Shown here: positions 7,939-16,620 of the stretch, in pieces | How positions within the stretch are numbered: the stretch's first letter is position 1 | Layout: every line of letters begins with the position of its first letter | The notes under the pieces: model-generated | The model's input: only the letters and a program-made list of their open reading frames with translations | Told to the model about the DNA's origin: nothing | Databases searched by the model: none | Source: Rhodospirillales bacterium | GTDB taxonomy: Bacteria > Pseudomonadota > Alphaproteobacteria > Reyranellales > Reyranellaceae | DNA: 64,000 nucleotides | Assembly: GCA_009377525.1 (NCBI GenBank) | Contig: WHTW01000005.1 | Span: 1 to 64,000 of the forward strand | Reading direction: 5' to 3' | Translations under genes and position numbers: made by a program

Positions 7939-9537
7939 ATGTCGCCCGACTCTGTCACCGCCACGCGTCCCGCCGATTCCCGTTACGCCGCGCTGGAAGA
8001 GCGCATCCTGGCCCGCGACCAGAAGGGCGCGAGCGAGGTCTATTACGGCCTGGTGCGCGACGGCCGGCCATTGCCCGAGATGCTGCGCGAGGCCGTGCGC
8101 ATCCACGCACCCTACACCCACGTGCCCTATCACGAGCGCATGGACGACGGGTACGTGAACTTCGTGAACAACGACCACTGCCTGTTGAGCGCGCGCGCCG
8201 CCCTGAACCTGTCCAAGAGGCTGCCGGGCGCGGCGTCGGGCCTGCCGCTGGCGCAGACCATCTGGTACATCCCGACCGGCCTCGACATCTGGAACCAGAA
8301 GATCGCCATGGCGCCCGGCCACTATTCGCGCGGCTTCCAGATGCCCGATGGGCCGCCGCCCGCCCCCGTCGTGCACTGGCCGGACCAGACACCGCTGGCG
8401 CTGGATGGCCCGCTGAAGCAACGGCTGGGCCAATGGATGACGCTGGTGCATCGCGGCAACGTCATCGACGCCTACCGCGTGTTCCTCGGCCTGATGCAGA
8501 ACCCCGCCGAGCGCCGCGCCGCGCTGGCCGAGCTCTGCTTCGCCGGCCTCATCGACGTGCAGGACCGCTCCTTCCAGAACCGCTCCTACACGACCGGCCA
8601 CAAATCCTTCCGCGCCCGCGCCACCGTCGAACTGGGCGAGGCGATCGGCTGGGACGACGCGCACGACGTGCTCTATGCCGGCGCGCTCGACATCGCCGTC
8701 GGCCCGCGCTGGTACTCGCTGTACGAAGTGGCCTGCAACGCCATCACCGTCTATCTCGAGGGCCAGAGCCTGCACGCCCTGCCCTACAGCGGCACCACCG
8801 ATCAGGAACGCGCGATCCTCAAGAACAACAACGCGCCGCTCGACACCAGGGAGACCGAGGCGCTGATCGAGGTCATCCTTCGCGAGCCCGAGCCCGCCTG
8901 GCTGCCCCACCTGACGGCGCTCCTGAAGGCCGGCAAGAGCCCGCGCGCCGTGCTCGACGCCATCCAGGTCGGCGCCGCCACGGTCGCGCTCGAGACCCAC
9001 GGCGAGCTCAACTTCTCCCTGCCTCAGCATTGCTACGAGTACGTCAACACGCAGGGCTGGTTCTGGGACACGTTCGAGCATCCGCAGCGGCTGAAGCTGC
9101 TCTATCTCGCCGCCGCCTATCTCAACCAGAACGCCTGGCACCAGAAGCTGACCGGAGACCTCACGCCACCACGCATCGAGACGCAGACCATCCGCGGCCT
9201 CGACGTCGAGGCGATCGCGAGCCGGATCGAAGCGGCCTGCGTGGCGCTCGACTCACCCAAGGCGCTGGGCTGGATCCAGGCCGCGCTCGACGCCGGCCTC
9301 GACACCGCGCCGCTGGTGCGCGCCATCGCCATGGCCTGCTCGCGGCTCGGCAACGACCCGCACAACCAGGAAATCGCGCTCTGCATGCTGGAGGATTGGG
9401 CCAAGAACCGGAATCCCCTGAAGGGTCGCCTGCTGCTGGCCGCCGCGCATCACACGGCGCGGCATCGCAAGTACGGCGATCCGCTGGATTGCAGCCGCCG
9501 CTTCGGCAAGGCGCTGGGCGTCGAAGCGCTCGGTTAA
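7939..9537 (+). CDS. Conserved-looking protein of unknown function, 532 aa
   Basis: I do not recognise this family. The protein is soluble-looking, with no signal peptide or membrane segment, and appears mostly helical. Near residue 55-90 there is a His/Asn-rich patch, HAPYTHVPYHERMDDG, followed by NFVNNDHCLL. A second polar patch is FQNRSYTTGHKSF near residue 215, and a third is HCYEYVNTQGWFWDTFEHP near residue 370. Several His residues at such spacing could bind metal or cofactor (inference only). I prefer ATG 7939, which has a good GCGGAGG site; an in-frame ATG at 7858 would add 27 residues. It is followed by a palindromic repeat and stands alone. Confidence 0.75.
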   Translation: MSPDSVTATRPADSRYAALEERILARDQKGASEVYYGLVRDGRPLPEMLREAVRIHAPYTHVPYHERMDDGYVNFVNNDHCLLSARAALNLSKRLPGAASGLPLAQTIWYIPTGLDIWNQKIAMAPGHYSRGFQMPDGPPPAPVVHWPDQTPLALDGPLKQRLGQWMTLVHRGNVIDAYRVFLGLMQNPAERRAALAELCFAGLIDVQDRSFQNRSYTTGHKSFRARATVELGEAIGWDDAHDVLYAGALDIAVGPRWYSLYEVACNAITVYLEGQSLHALPYSGTTDQERAILKNNNAPLDTRETEALIEVILREPEPAWLPHLTALLKAGKSPRAVLDAIQVGAATVALETHGELNFSLPQHCYEYVNTQGWFWDTFEHPQRLKLLYLAAAYLNQNAWHQKLTGDLTPPRIETQTIRGLDVEAIASRIEAACVALDSPKALGWIQAALDAGLDTAPLVRAIAMACSRLGNDPHNQEIALCMLEDWAKNRNPLKGRLLLAAAHHTARHRKYGDPLDCSRRFGKALGVEALG

Positions 9538-9546
9538 CGTCGGACT

Positions 9547-9612
9547 CTTCCGGACCGCGCGCATCCTGCGCGCTCAACCTCATGAGCGCGCAGGATGCGC
9601 GCGGTCCGGAAG
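9547..9612. repeat. Palindromic hairpin repeat, complete copy
   Basis: Arms 9547-9576 and 9583-9612 form a perfect 30-bp inverted repeat with the 6-base loop ACCTCA. Outer flanks are CTTCCGGACC/GGTCCGGAAG. The inner part of each arm is a self-complementary module, GCGCGCA-TCC-TGCGCGC. It lies between two genes on the same strand, about 10 bases after a stop codon. Confidence 0.9.
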
Positions 9613-9731
9613 ACCATGAGCGTCGACAGGGCGTGGCGCCGCGGCGCATCCTCGGCGCGCTGCTGTAGGGCGCATCGGCTGCGGCCGAAGGGGCCATGCC
9701 CACCTACGTGACGTGAATCGCAGCTGCGCCC

Positions 9732-10379
9732 ATGCCCAACCTCGAGAACCTCCGCAAGCAGGCCAAGCTCTATCTGCGCTGGCATCATGACGGCCACTAT
9801 CCCGTCGCGGCGCAGATCCGGGCCGTCCTGCCGCGTTTCCGTGACCTCAGCGACCGCGAGATCCTGCAGCAGAGCTTCAAGCTCGCCGATGCGCAGGAGC
9901 TGGTGGCCCGCCAGGCCGGGTTCGAGAGCTGGCAGGCGCTCAAGACAGGAGTGCAAGCCATGACCGACGCCAAAGCCGCTGCAACGGCGACACCTGCGCT
10001 GAACGCGGCCGAACCCAACCTGTTCGTCGCCGACTTCGAGGCGGCGTGCGCCTTCTACACCGACAAGCTCGGCTTCGAGATCGTCTTCACCTACGGCGAG
10101 CCACCCTTCTATGGCCAGGTCCGACGCGACCGCGCGCTGCTGAACCTGCGCCTGATCCGCCGGCCGGTCTTCGTCGACGATATCCGCGAGCGTGAGGAGC
10201 TTTTGGCCACGTCGATGACGGTGGGCAGCGCCGCCGAGATCCGCGCCCTGTTCGCCGAGTTCCAGGCGGCGGGCGTGGACTTCTTTCGCCCGCTGAAACA
10301 GGAGCGCTGGGGCGCACGCACCTTCATCGTGCGCGATCCCGACGGCAACCTGCTGCTGTTCGCGGGGACGGCGGCCTAG
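9732..10379 (+). CDS. Glyoxalase superfamily protein with VOC domain
   Basis: A 215-residue protein. Residues 1-75 (MPNLENLRKQAKLYLRWH, then AGFESWQALK) form the small helical domain often fused in front of glyoxalase-like domains. From about residue 90 there is a VOC unit: NLFVADFEAACAFYTDKLGFEIVFTYG, ending in the metal-site strand FIVRDPDGNLLLFAG. Related proteins are annotated as glyoxalase or bleomycin-resistance-like, but no substrate can be inferred. It converges on a GNAT gene whose repaired end overlaps this stop. Confidence 0.82.
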   Translation: MPNLENLRKQAKLYLRWHHDGHYPVAAQIRAVLPRFRDLSDREILQQSFKLADAQELVARQAGFESWQALKTGVQAMTDAKAAATATPALNAAEPNLFVADFEAACAFYTDKLGFEIVFTYGEPPFYGQVRRDRALLNLRLIRRPVFVDDIREREELLATSMTVGSAAEIRALFAEFQAAGVDFFRPLKQERWGARTFIVRDPDGNLLLFAGTAA

Positions 10380-10799
10380 AGCTTGTAGACGTACATGATG
10401 GCCGCCTCGGCGGGCGCGCCGCGCGACTCATGGAGGCCGCGCGCCGGGCAGGTTGTCCGGCTCGGTGGCAACCCATAGCTCGGCACAGCCGAGCTCGCGC
10501 GCAAGCTCGAACGCTGCGTCAATCAGGCGCCGGGCAATGCCCCGGCGCTGGAAGGATGAGGCGACCGCCAGCTCGTCGATGTAGAGTTCCGTTGGCCGCA
10601 GGTCGGGATGATGGTGCACGACCACCGCGAGCTGTCCGATCAGGCGGCCATCGGCGAAGGCGCCAATGAAGTGGTGGCCAGGTGCGGCGAGATAGGCCAC
10701 GAGCCGCTGGCGATCGATCGGATGATCGAACACGTCGTCGGCGACGACGTCGAACGACGCTGCATCGGCGGAATTGAGCCGCCCGATCTCGATGGTCAT
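10376..10799 (-). CDS. GNAT N-acetyltransferase (AAC(3)-I-like), frameshifted near its 3' end
   Basis: An acetyl-CoA-dependent acetyltransferase. The uninterrupted frame (start ATG 10799, stop at 10428) carries the core: ELYIDELAVASSFQRRGIARRLIDAAFE, with the acetyl-CoA loop QRRGIA near residue 87. It stops early after EPDNLPGARPP. One base less near 10440-10450 restores the usual C-terminal strand, reading ARGLHESRGAPAEAAIMYVYKL to a stop at 10376. The repaired length of about 140 residues fits small GNAT enzymes. The frameshift is either real or one of several residual assembly indels in this window. The substrate is unknown. Confidence 0.78.
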
Positions 10800-10828
10800 C
10801 GACGACCATTGTAGCTAGCCTTTTGGCC

Positions 10829-12049
10829 ATGACCTACGTCTTCGACCTCGGCAATCCGGCCACCAACGCCAATCCGTTCCCGGAGTTCGCTCGACTACGC
10901 GCCGAAGATCCGGTGCACTGGTCGCCGGCGATGAAGGCGTGGATCATCACGCGCTATGCCGACGTCAAGCAGGTGGCGCTGAACAACAAGCAGATCTCGG
11001 CCGACCGGCTGACGCCCTTCTTCAAGGCCAATCCCGAGTACCAGCGGGGCTCGATCGAGAGCCTAGTGCGCTATCTCAACCACTGGATGGTGTTCCGCGA
11101 CCCGCCCGACCACACTCGCCTGCGGCGCCTGTTCACCAAGGCGTTCACACCGACCGCGGTGTCCAACCTCACGCCCAACATCGAGGACATCGTCGCCCAT
11201 CTGATCGATGGCATGCAGGACAAGGCAAAGCGCGGCGAGCCGGTCGATTTCATCGCCGACTTCGCCTATCCCCTGCCCGCCTCGGTGATCATGGACCTTC
11301 TGGGCGTGCCGCGCGCCGACCTCGAACGGGTAAAGGTCTGGTCCGACGACATTGCGCTGTTCATCGGCACGGCCCAGGTCGCGGGCAACAAGTACCTGCG
11401 CGCCGAGACCGGCGCCAAGGCGATGTCGGACTACTTCCGCGGGCTGGTCGAGGCACGCACAGCCGAGTCGACCGGCGACATGATCAGCCAGCTCGTGCTG
11501 GCGCGCGACGACCGCGATGCGCTGTCGACCGACGAGATCATCGGCACCTGCATCCTGCTGCTGTTCGCCGGCCACGAGACCACGACAAACCTGATCGGCA
11601 ACGGCTTCCTCTGTTCGATGAAGAACCGGGACCAGTGGGAACGCCTGGTCGCCGCACCCACACTGGCCGCCAGCGCAATCGAGGAATGGCTGCGCTACGA
11701 CGGCCCGTCTGGCGCCTTCGCGCGCGTCGCCGCCGCCGACCTCGGGATGGGCGCCCGGACCATCCGCGAAGGCCAGCGCGTCTTCGCCTTCATGAACTCG
11801 GCCAACCGCGACCCTGAGGCGTTCGACGATCCCGAGCGCTTCGACATCGGCCGCGCCCAGAATCCGCACATGACCTTCGGCCACGGCATCCATTTCTGTC
11901 TTGGCGCGCCGCTCGCGCGCCTCGAATCGGAAATCGCCGCGACCCGGCTGGCCGAGCGCCTGCCGTACATCCGGCTGACAGGCGGCGAACCCGAATGGCA
12001 CGATTCGCTGATCCTGCGCGGCGTGAAAAGCCTGCCGGTTGATTTGTAG
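10829..12049 (+). CDS. Cytochrome P450
   Basis: A 406-residue soluble bacterial P450 that inserts oxygen into an organic substrate using an external ferredoxin or flavodoxin reductase. The I-helix oxygen-binding motif LLFAGHETTTNL is near residue 245, the K-helix E-x-x-R is in EEWLRYDG near residue 288, and the heme-thiolate loop FGHGIHFCLGAPLARLE is near residue 350. The early FRDPPDHTRLRRL matches the C-helix. ATG 10829 is preferred to an upstream TTG at 10823. No ferredoxin gene is adjacent. It resembles CYP subfamilies acting on terpenoid- or steroid-like molecules, but substrate assignment would be guesswork. Confidence 0.95.
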   Translation: MTYVFDLGNPATNANPFPEFARLRAEDPVHWSPAMKAWIITRYADVKQVALNNKQISADRLTPFFKANPEYQRGSIESLVRYLNHWMVFRDPPDHTRLRRLFTKAFTPTAVSNLTPNIEDIVAHLIDGMQDKAKRGEPVDFIADFAYPLPASVIMDLLGVPRADLERVKVWSDDIALFIGTAQVAGNKYLRAETGAKAMSDYFRGLVEARTAESTGDMISQLVLARDDRDALSTDEIIGTCILLLFAGHETTTNLIGNGFLCSMKNRDQWERLVAAPTLAASAIEEWLRYDGPSGAFARVAAADLGMGARTIREGQRVFAFMNSANRDPEAFDDPERFDIGRAQNPHMTFGHGIHFCLGAPLARLESEIAATRLAERLPYIRLTGGEPEWHDSLILRGVKSLPVDL

Positions 12050-12061
12050 GAGTGAGTATGA

Positions 12062-12192
12062 CCTCACCCTGAGGAGCGGTCCGCAGGACCGCGTCTCGAA
12101 GGGTAGGCCCCAGTCTTGCTGTTGCCCATCCTTCGAGACGCGGCAGGCGCGCATGTGAATGCGCGTAAGCGGGCGCTCCTCAGGATGAGGTT
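12062..12192. repeat. Imperfect inverted repeat with embedded 20-base motif
   Basis: Left arm CTCACCCTGAGGAGCG and a middle pair GTCTCGAAGGGTAGG / CATCCTTCGAGACGC, closed by GCTCCTCAGGATGAGG. This resembles dispersed elements common in alphaproteobacteria. It contains CGCGCATGTGAATGCGCGTA at about 12148-12167, which recurs at 35253 and, inverted, at 46563. Confidence 0.75.
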
Positions 12193-12216
12193 GGTGGTGA
12201 TCGGAACGGAGCGGAA

Positions 12217-13221
12217 ATGAAAGCCATGATCTGCCGCCAATGGGGCGGGCCCGAGGACCTGAAGCTCGAGGACGTCGAGCCCGCTGCACTGAAGTCCGGT
12301 CAGGTGCGCATCCGCATCAAGGCCGCAGGCGTGAGCTTCGCCACGACCCTGGTGATCGCAGGCAAGTACCAACGCCGACCGCCCTTCCCGTTTGCGCCGG
12401 GTACCGAGGTTTCGGGCGTGGTGACCGAGGTGGCGCCCGGCTGCAAGCGGCTGAAAGTCGGCGACGAGGTCGTGGCGGTGCTCGATTGGGGCGGCCTCGC
12501 CGAGGAGGCGGTGGCGCACGAGGTCAATGTCTTCGCCAAGCCGAAGAATGTCGGCTTCGTCGAGGCGATACAGCTCGCCATCTCCTACCCGACCTCGGGA
12601 GGCGCACTGACCTGGCCGATGGCGCTGGACGTACAGGAGGGCCAGACGCTGCTGGTGCATGCCGCGGCCGGCGGCGTCGGCATGGCGGCGGTCGAGATCG
12701 GCAAGATCCTAGGCGCCACGGTGATCGCCACCGCAGGCGGACCGCGCAAGACGGCCTTCGCCAAGGCGCGCGGCGCCGACCACGTGATCGACTATGCCAC
12801 CCAGGATTTCCGTGAGGAGGTGCTGAAGCTCACCGACGGGCGCGGCGTCGACCGCGTCTACGATCCGGTGGGCGGCGAGGTATTCGCCCAGTCGCTGCGC
12901 TGCATGGCGATCGAGAGCCGCATCTGCCCGATCGGCTTCGCCGGCGGCACCATCCCGCAGATCCCGGCCAACATCCTGCTGATCAAGACCATCGCCGTGA
13001 CCGGCTTCAACTACGGCTACTACGTCGGCTGGAGCCCGCACGACGCGCGCTTCGAGCAGGCCGACCGCACCTTCGCGCTGATGGAGCGCATCCGCGGCTG
13101 GTGCGAGGCCGGGCTTTGCCGGCCGCATGTCGACCGCACCTTCCGGCTCGACCAGGCGGCCGAGGCGATGCGCGCGCTGCTGGAACGCTCGGTGACGGGG
13201 CGGGTGGCGATCGCGCTCTAG
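12217..13221 (+). CDS. NADPH:quinone oxidoreductase family protein (MDR superfamily)
   Basis: A 334-residue zinc-free medium-chain dehydrogenase. The N-terminal GroES-like half includes PFAPGTEVSGVVTEV. The Rossmann half has the nucleotide loop HAAAGGVGMAAVEIGKILGA near residue 148, in the AAGGVG form typical of quinone oxidoreductases. There are no structural zinc cysteines. The probable reaction is NADPH-dependent reduction of quinones or enones. It follows a P450 across a repeat-filled gap of 167 bases and converges on a protein kinase gene with a 4-base overlap. Confidence 0.9.
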   Translation: MKAMICRQWGGPEDLKLEDVEPAALKSGQVRIRIKAAGVSFATTLVIAGKYQRRPPFPFAPGTEVSGVVTEVAPGCKRLKVGDEVVAVLDWGGLAEEAVAHEVNVFAKPKNVGFVEAIQLAISYPTSGGALTWPMALDVQEGQTLLVHAAAGGVGMAAVEIGKILGATVIATAGGPRKTAFAKARGADHVIDYATQDFREEVLKLTDGRGVDRVYDPVGGEVFAQSLRCMAIESRICPIGFAGGTIPQIPANILLIKTIAVTGFNYGYYVGWSPHDARFEQADRTFALMERIRGWCEAGLCRPHVDRTFRLDQAAEAMRALLERSVTGRVAIAL

Positions 13222-14600
13222 CTCGGGCGCTGCCGCAGGAAGGCGGATCGTTCGGCGGGCTGCTCGATGTGGGTTGAAAGAGCCTGCCAGAGAACCTCGA
13301 CAGACGAGGCTTGGGCGGCCGCGCGGCGCACCAGGACGCGGGCAATCGGTCCCACGAACTGGGTCAGCGCCGCCTGCGCCCGCTCGAGCTCCTGCTCAGG
13401 CAGGCTGACCTTGCCGCGGCCACTGCTGTCGCTCAGCGAGGCGCTGCCTGTCGGTGCTGACGGACGGGGCCGCGCCAGCGACGCCACCTCGCGGCGGAAC
13501 CGCTCGCGGTCGGCCTCGTCGGGCACCGACAGCGCGAGCTCCGAGCAAAGATCGGCGGCGGAACGGCCGCGCGCCGCGACCGTCTGCACCAGAATGCGCG
13601 CGACCGGACCGACATAGGCCCGGAGCTTTTCCTCCACCGTCGTCAGCAGCGCGGGATCGAGCGGCGGGCGCGGCTCGCGCACGACGGAGTCCTCGCGCGG
13701 TGGTGTCCGCGGCGCACCGCCAGGTGCCGCGAGGCCGCCCTCGGGCACGATGCGCGTGCTGTCGGGCGCGGCATCCCGCAGCACCTGGCGCAAGGCCTCG
13801 GCCATGTCGGCGCCGGTATCGAAGCGGTCCGCCGGATGCTTTCCCATGGCGCGCTCGAGCACCAGCTGCAGGCGGGGCGCCGCGCTGCGCACGTGGACCG
13901 GCAAGAGCGGCAGGCTGTCGTTCTGGATGCGGTGGCTGACCTCGGTCACGTTGCGGCCCTGGAAAGCCCGTTCGCCGGCGACCATCTCGAACAGCGTGGC
14001 GCCAACCGAAAAGATATCGGACCGGCCGTCGACGATGTCGTCACCGCGGCACTGCTCGGGTGACATGTAGGACGGCGTGCCGATCGTCGAGAAGACGGTC
14101 GTGGTCTCCACGTTCATCAGCCGCGAGATGCCGAAATCACCCACCTTCACCCGATGCTCGGCGGTCAGCATGATGTTGCCGGGCTTGATGTCCTGGTGGA
14201 TCACACCCTGCTCGTGCGCGCTGCTCAGCGCATCGAGCACCTGCAGCATGATGGCGATGGCGTCAGGAACGTCCATGACCGGCGCATCGTCGAGAAGTTG
14301 GCGCAGGCTGCGCCCGGCGACGAACTCCATCGCCAGGTAGGGCTGCTCCTCGTGAAGGGCAAAGTCATAGACCGCAACGATGTTGGGATGTGCGCAGCGG
14401 GCGGCCGCCTCGGCCTCGCGCCGGAAGCGCTTGATGTAATCGGCGCGATCGGCGCCGCTCATCAGCTTGGTCGAGATCAGCTTGATGGCGACGGTCCGGC
14501 GCAGGACGGGATCCTGTGCCCTGTAGATCTGGCCCATGCCGCCAACGCCGACCAGCTCCTCGACGACGTAGCGGCCGATATTGGGCGGGAGCGGCTGCAT
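13218..14600 (-). CDS. Hanks-type serine/threonine protein kinase
   Basis: A soluble 460-residue kinase with no transmembrane segment. The catalytic domain has the Gly-rich loop GVGGMG (18-23), VAIK with Lys40, the catalytic loop HQDIKPGN (135-142; Asp137) and DFG (155-157). Gln replaces the Arg of HRD, so it is a non-RD kinase and may not need activation-loop phosphorylation. After a Pro-rich linker come two copies of a helical unit (YVGPVARILVQTVAARG and FVGPIARVLVRRAAAQA, about 95 residues apart) that recur in proteobacterial kinases. It is last in a three-gene run with a heme HAMP sensor (25 bases upstream) and a caspase-fold protein, which suggests the sensor feeds this kinase (inference). 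Confidence 0.93.
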   Translation of the reverse strand: MQPLPPNIGRYVVEELVGVGGMGQIYRAQDPVLRRTVAIKLISTKLMSGADRADYIKRFRREAEAAARCAHPNIVAVYDFALHEEQPYLAMEFVAGRSLRQLLDDAPVMDVPDAIAIMLQVLDALSSAHEQGVIHQDIKPGNIMLTAEHRVKVGDFGISRLMNVETTTVFSTIGTPSYMSPEQCRGDDIVDGRSDIFSVGATLFEMVAGERAFQGRNVTEVSHRIQNDSLPLLPVHVRSAAPRLQLVLERAMGKHPADRFDTGADMAEALRQVLRDAAPDSTRIVPEGGLAAPGGAPRTPPREDSVVREPRPPLDPALLTTVEEKLRAYVGPVARILVQTVAARGRSAADLCSELALSVPDEADRERFRREVASLARPRPSAPTGSASLSDSSGRGKVSLPEQELERAQAALTQFVGPIARVLVRRAAAQASSVEVLWQALSTHIEQPAERSAFLRQRPS

Positions 14601-14625
14601 GACTACCGTCCCCGAGGGACACCGC

Positions 14626-15501
14626 TCATGTGCCCTCCAGCATCCTCATGGCGTTCTGAAGGCTGCGATGCATCAGATTGAACGAGCGGCCGAGCGAGGA
14701 GATCTCGTCGCGTCCCTTGACCGGGTATTCCGGCACGTCGGTCTTGCCGCCGCTGACATCGCGCGCGAGCGCGGTGATCTGCTGTATCGGCCGCAGGATG
14801 ACGAAGTGCATCAGCACGTTCAGCACCACGAGCATCACCGCGAACACCGCGCTGAGCGACCCCACGAATGCCAGCAACGACCGGTTGGCGCGATTGAGCG
14901 CGACGCTCATCGGAACCGACACGATCTGCGCCCCGATCACGTCGTTCAGCTGCCAGCCGAATCCGTTGCTGTTGCCGTAGAGGTCGACCATGGTCGGCGG
15001 TGCAGCCGCCGGCGTCGAATGGCAGGCAAGACAGGCCTTGTCGGTCAGGCGAAACGGCCGGGCGAACGTCATGAACGGACCCGTTGCCGTGTCGCGAATG
15101 CCGACGAACTCGGCAAGCTTGGGATCGTTCTTGAAGGCATGGATGACGTCCGACTCCCAGTTCGTGGCGCGGTCGGCCGGATTGGTCGGGTTGAGAGCCG
15201 CCTCCTTGTAGGAATAGTCGGGGAAATCCTTCTGCAACTGATGCAGCACGGTCTGCGCCGAGTACGACGGAACCGAATGGGGCAGGAAGCGCACCGCGAG
15301 CTGGTCGATGATGAGCGGCCGGATCTCGTTCTGGGTGTAGCTGCGGACAGCCGTGCCGCTGCGCATGATGAGCGTCGCCTCGTTCAGCATCTGGCGCCTG
15401 GCTTCCTCGATCGTGATCTCCCTCGCCAGGAAGGCCGCGATCGCCAGGCCGATCAGGAAGGCGGCGACCATGACCAGATTGAATTTCGTCCGGAGGCCCA
15501 C
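14626..15501 (-). CDS. DUF3365-type heme-c sensor with HAMP domain
   Basis: A 291-residue inner-membrane protein. A signal-anchor helix (residues 8-27) leads into a periplasmic domain of about 180 residues (DUF3365/Tll0287-like) that carries one c-type heme site, C157-LA-C160-H161. A second helix (209-236) and a HAMP domain (236-288) follow, and the protein ends there with no output domain. It should sense redox state or a small ligand at the heme and must signal through a partner. The soluble kinase 25 bases downstream is the obvious candidate. The start is GTG 15501; the nearby ATG is out of frame, and AAGGGG precedes it. Confidence 0.88.
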   Translation of the reverse strand: MGLRTKFNLVMVAAFLIGLAIAAFLAREITIEEARRQMLNEATLIMRSGTAVRSYTQNEIRPLIIDQLAVRFLPHSVPSYSAQTVLHQLQKDFPDYSYKEAALNPTNPADRATNWESDVIHAFKNDPKLAEFVGIRDTATGPFMTFARPFRLTDKACLACHSTPAAAPPTMVDLYGNSNGFGWQLNDVIGAQIVSVPMSVALNRANRSLLAFVGSLSAVFAVMLVVLNVLMHFVILRPIQQITALARDVSGGKTDVPEYPVKGRDEISSLGRSFNLMHRSLQNAMRMLEGT

Positions 15502-15516
15502 GGCATCACCCCTTGT

Positions 15517-15558
15517 CTTGATGCTCAGCTCTTGATGCTCAGCTCTTGATGCTCAGCG
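15517..15558. repeat. Three tandem 14-base repeats at the pseudocaspase stop
   Basis: CTTGATGCTCAGCT is repeated three times head to tail (last base differs in copy 3). On the minus strand each unit carries a TGA, and the first is the pseudocaspase stop codon. The array fills almost the whole gap to the next gene and may have changed the intergenic spacing by slippage. Confidence 0.9.
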
Positions 15559-16620
15559 CACGCTGTTGACGAGCTTTGTCGCTTGTTCGGCGGTGAGACG
15601 GCCCGTCATCTCGGCTTTGATCTCGAACTGATAGCGACGGATGGCAGCGCGAGTTTCGGGCCCAAAGGTGGCGTCTATGCGGCCGGAATAGTATCCCAGA
15701 GTGGCCAGCACGACCTGGACCTGCCGCCGATCCTGATCGGACATGCGATCCTCGTCCACCATCACCTGCTGCGGCGGCGGTGCCGGTGCAGCCGGCGGCG
15801 CAGGCGCCGCGGGCGCCGGAGTTGGAGCGGGTGGCGGCGGCGCTGCGGCCACCGGCGGAGGCTGGACGGGGGCGGCTGGAGCGGGCGGCGGCTTCCCGCC
15901 GACCAGGAACGAGGGGCGACCGGTCGCGGCAACGAAGAAGGCCGTGCCGGCGCCACCCTTGGTGAGCTCGCGCCGCATGCCGCCGACGAACTTCTCGAGG
16001 CTGACCTCGTCGCCCGTCATCTGGCCGCGCAACGCCCGCGCTGCCGCCGTCGGCCCTTGAGCGGCAGTGTCGTTGTTGGCGCCGATGACGGCGAAGCTGC
16101 CCGGCTTGATCTGCTCGGCCAGCCGGGCCAGGCCGGTCGCGGGGGCGTCCGGCGGCGCGAACCCGTCCAGCAGGACGACGCCCGTGCTGTCGCCGACGCG
16201 CGCCAGGCTGTCCACCAGGCTCTTGGAGATGAGGCCCTGGGTAAGAACGTCGTTGTCGCGCGTGATGTTCGCGGCGGCGGGCAGAAGGAACGAGCGGCCG
16301 TTGAACTCCAGCGCGTAGCCGCAATAGTACAGCACGGCGACAGACGGAGGCGACGCCGCGGTGCGCTTCGCCAACGCGCCGATGGCGGCGTCGAATTCGC
16401 CCCGTCGCACGTCGCTTCGCTCGACGACCTCGAAGCCCTTGCCGCGCAGGGCGTCACGCACGACGGCGGCCGAGGCGGTGCACCGCGGAAGCGGCGGCAG
16501 GTTGGCATATTGTCCGTTGGAAATGACCAGGGCGGTCCGCAGCGGCTGGGACTGTGCCGAGCTCGTGTTCCAGCAGAGGCCGGCAAAGCCGAGCAGAATG
16601 GTGACGAGGCAAGCGCGCAT
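15553..16620 (-). CDS. Secreted caspase-fold protein lacking the catalytic dyad, with peptidoglycan-binding domain
   Basis: A 355-residue exported protein. Residues 1-22 are a signal peptide. A caspase-like (C14) domain follows, with LRTALVISNGQYANLPPLP at 27-45 and AVLYYCGYALEFNGRSFLLP at 95-114. Active family members have His in Y-Y-x-G-H-G and Cys in D-A-C-R. Here the sequence reads YYCGYA (Tyr102 for His) and LLDGFAPP (Phe154 for Cys), so both catalytic residues are lost. A Pro/Ala linker (about 244-285) leads to a PG_binding_1 domain (about 295-352). I use ATG 16620, which opens the signal peptide. It probably works as a scaffold or ligand-binding protein in the periplasm, upstream of the heme sensor and kinase. 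Confidence 0.85.
   Translation of the reverse strand: MRACLVTILLGFAGLCWNTSSAQSQPLRTALVISNGQYANLPPLPRCTASAAVVRDALRGKGFEVVERSDVRRGEFDAAIGALAKRTAASPPSVAVLYYCGYALEFNGRSFLLPAAANITRDNDVLTQGLISKSLVDSLARVGDSTGVVLLDGFAPPDAPATGLARLAEQIKPGSFAVIGANNDTAAQGPTAAARALRGQMTGDEVSLEKFVGGMRRELTKGGAGTAFFVAATGRPSFLVGGKPPPAPAAPVQPPPVAAAPPPPAPTPAPAAPAPPAAPAPPPQQVMVDEDRMSDQDRRQVQVVLATLGYYSGRIDATFGPETRAAIRRYQFEIKAEMTGRLTAEQATKLVNSVR

Noticed and set aside
12062-12192. Small RNA gene
   Set aside because: The strong pairing comes from a dispersed repeat class. There is no promoter or T-run terminator that would support an independent transcript.
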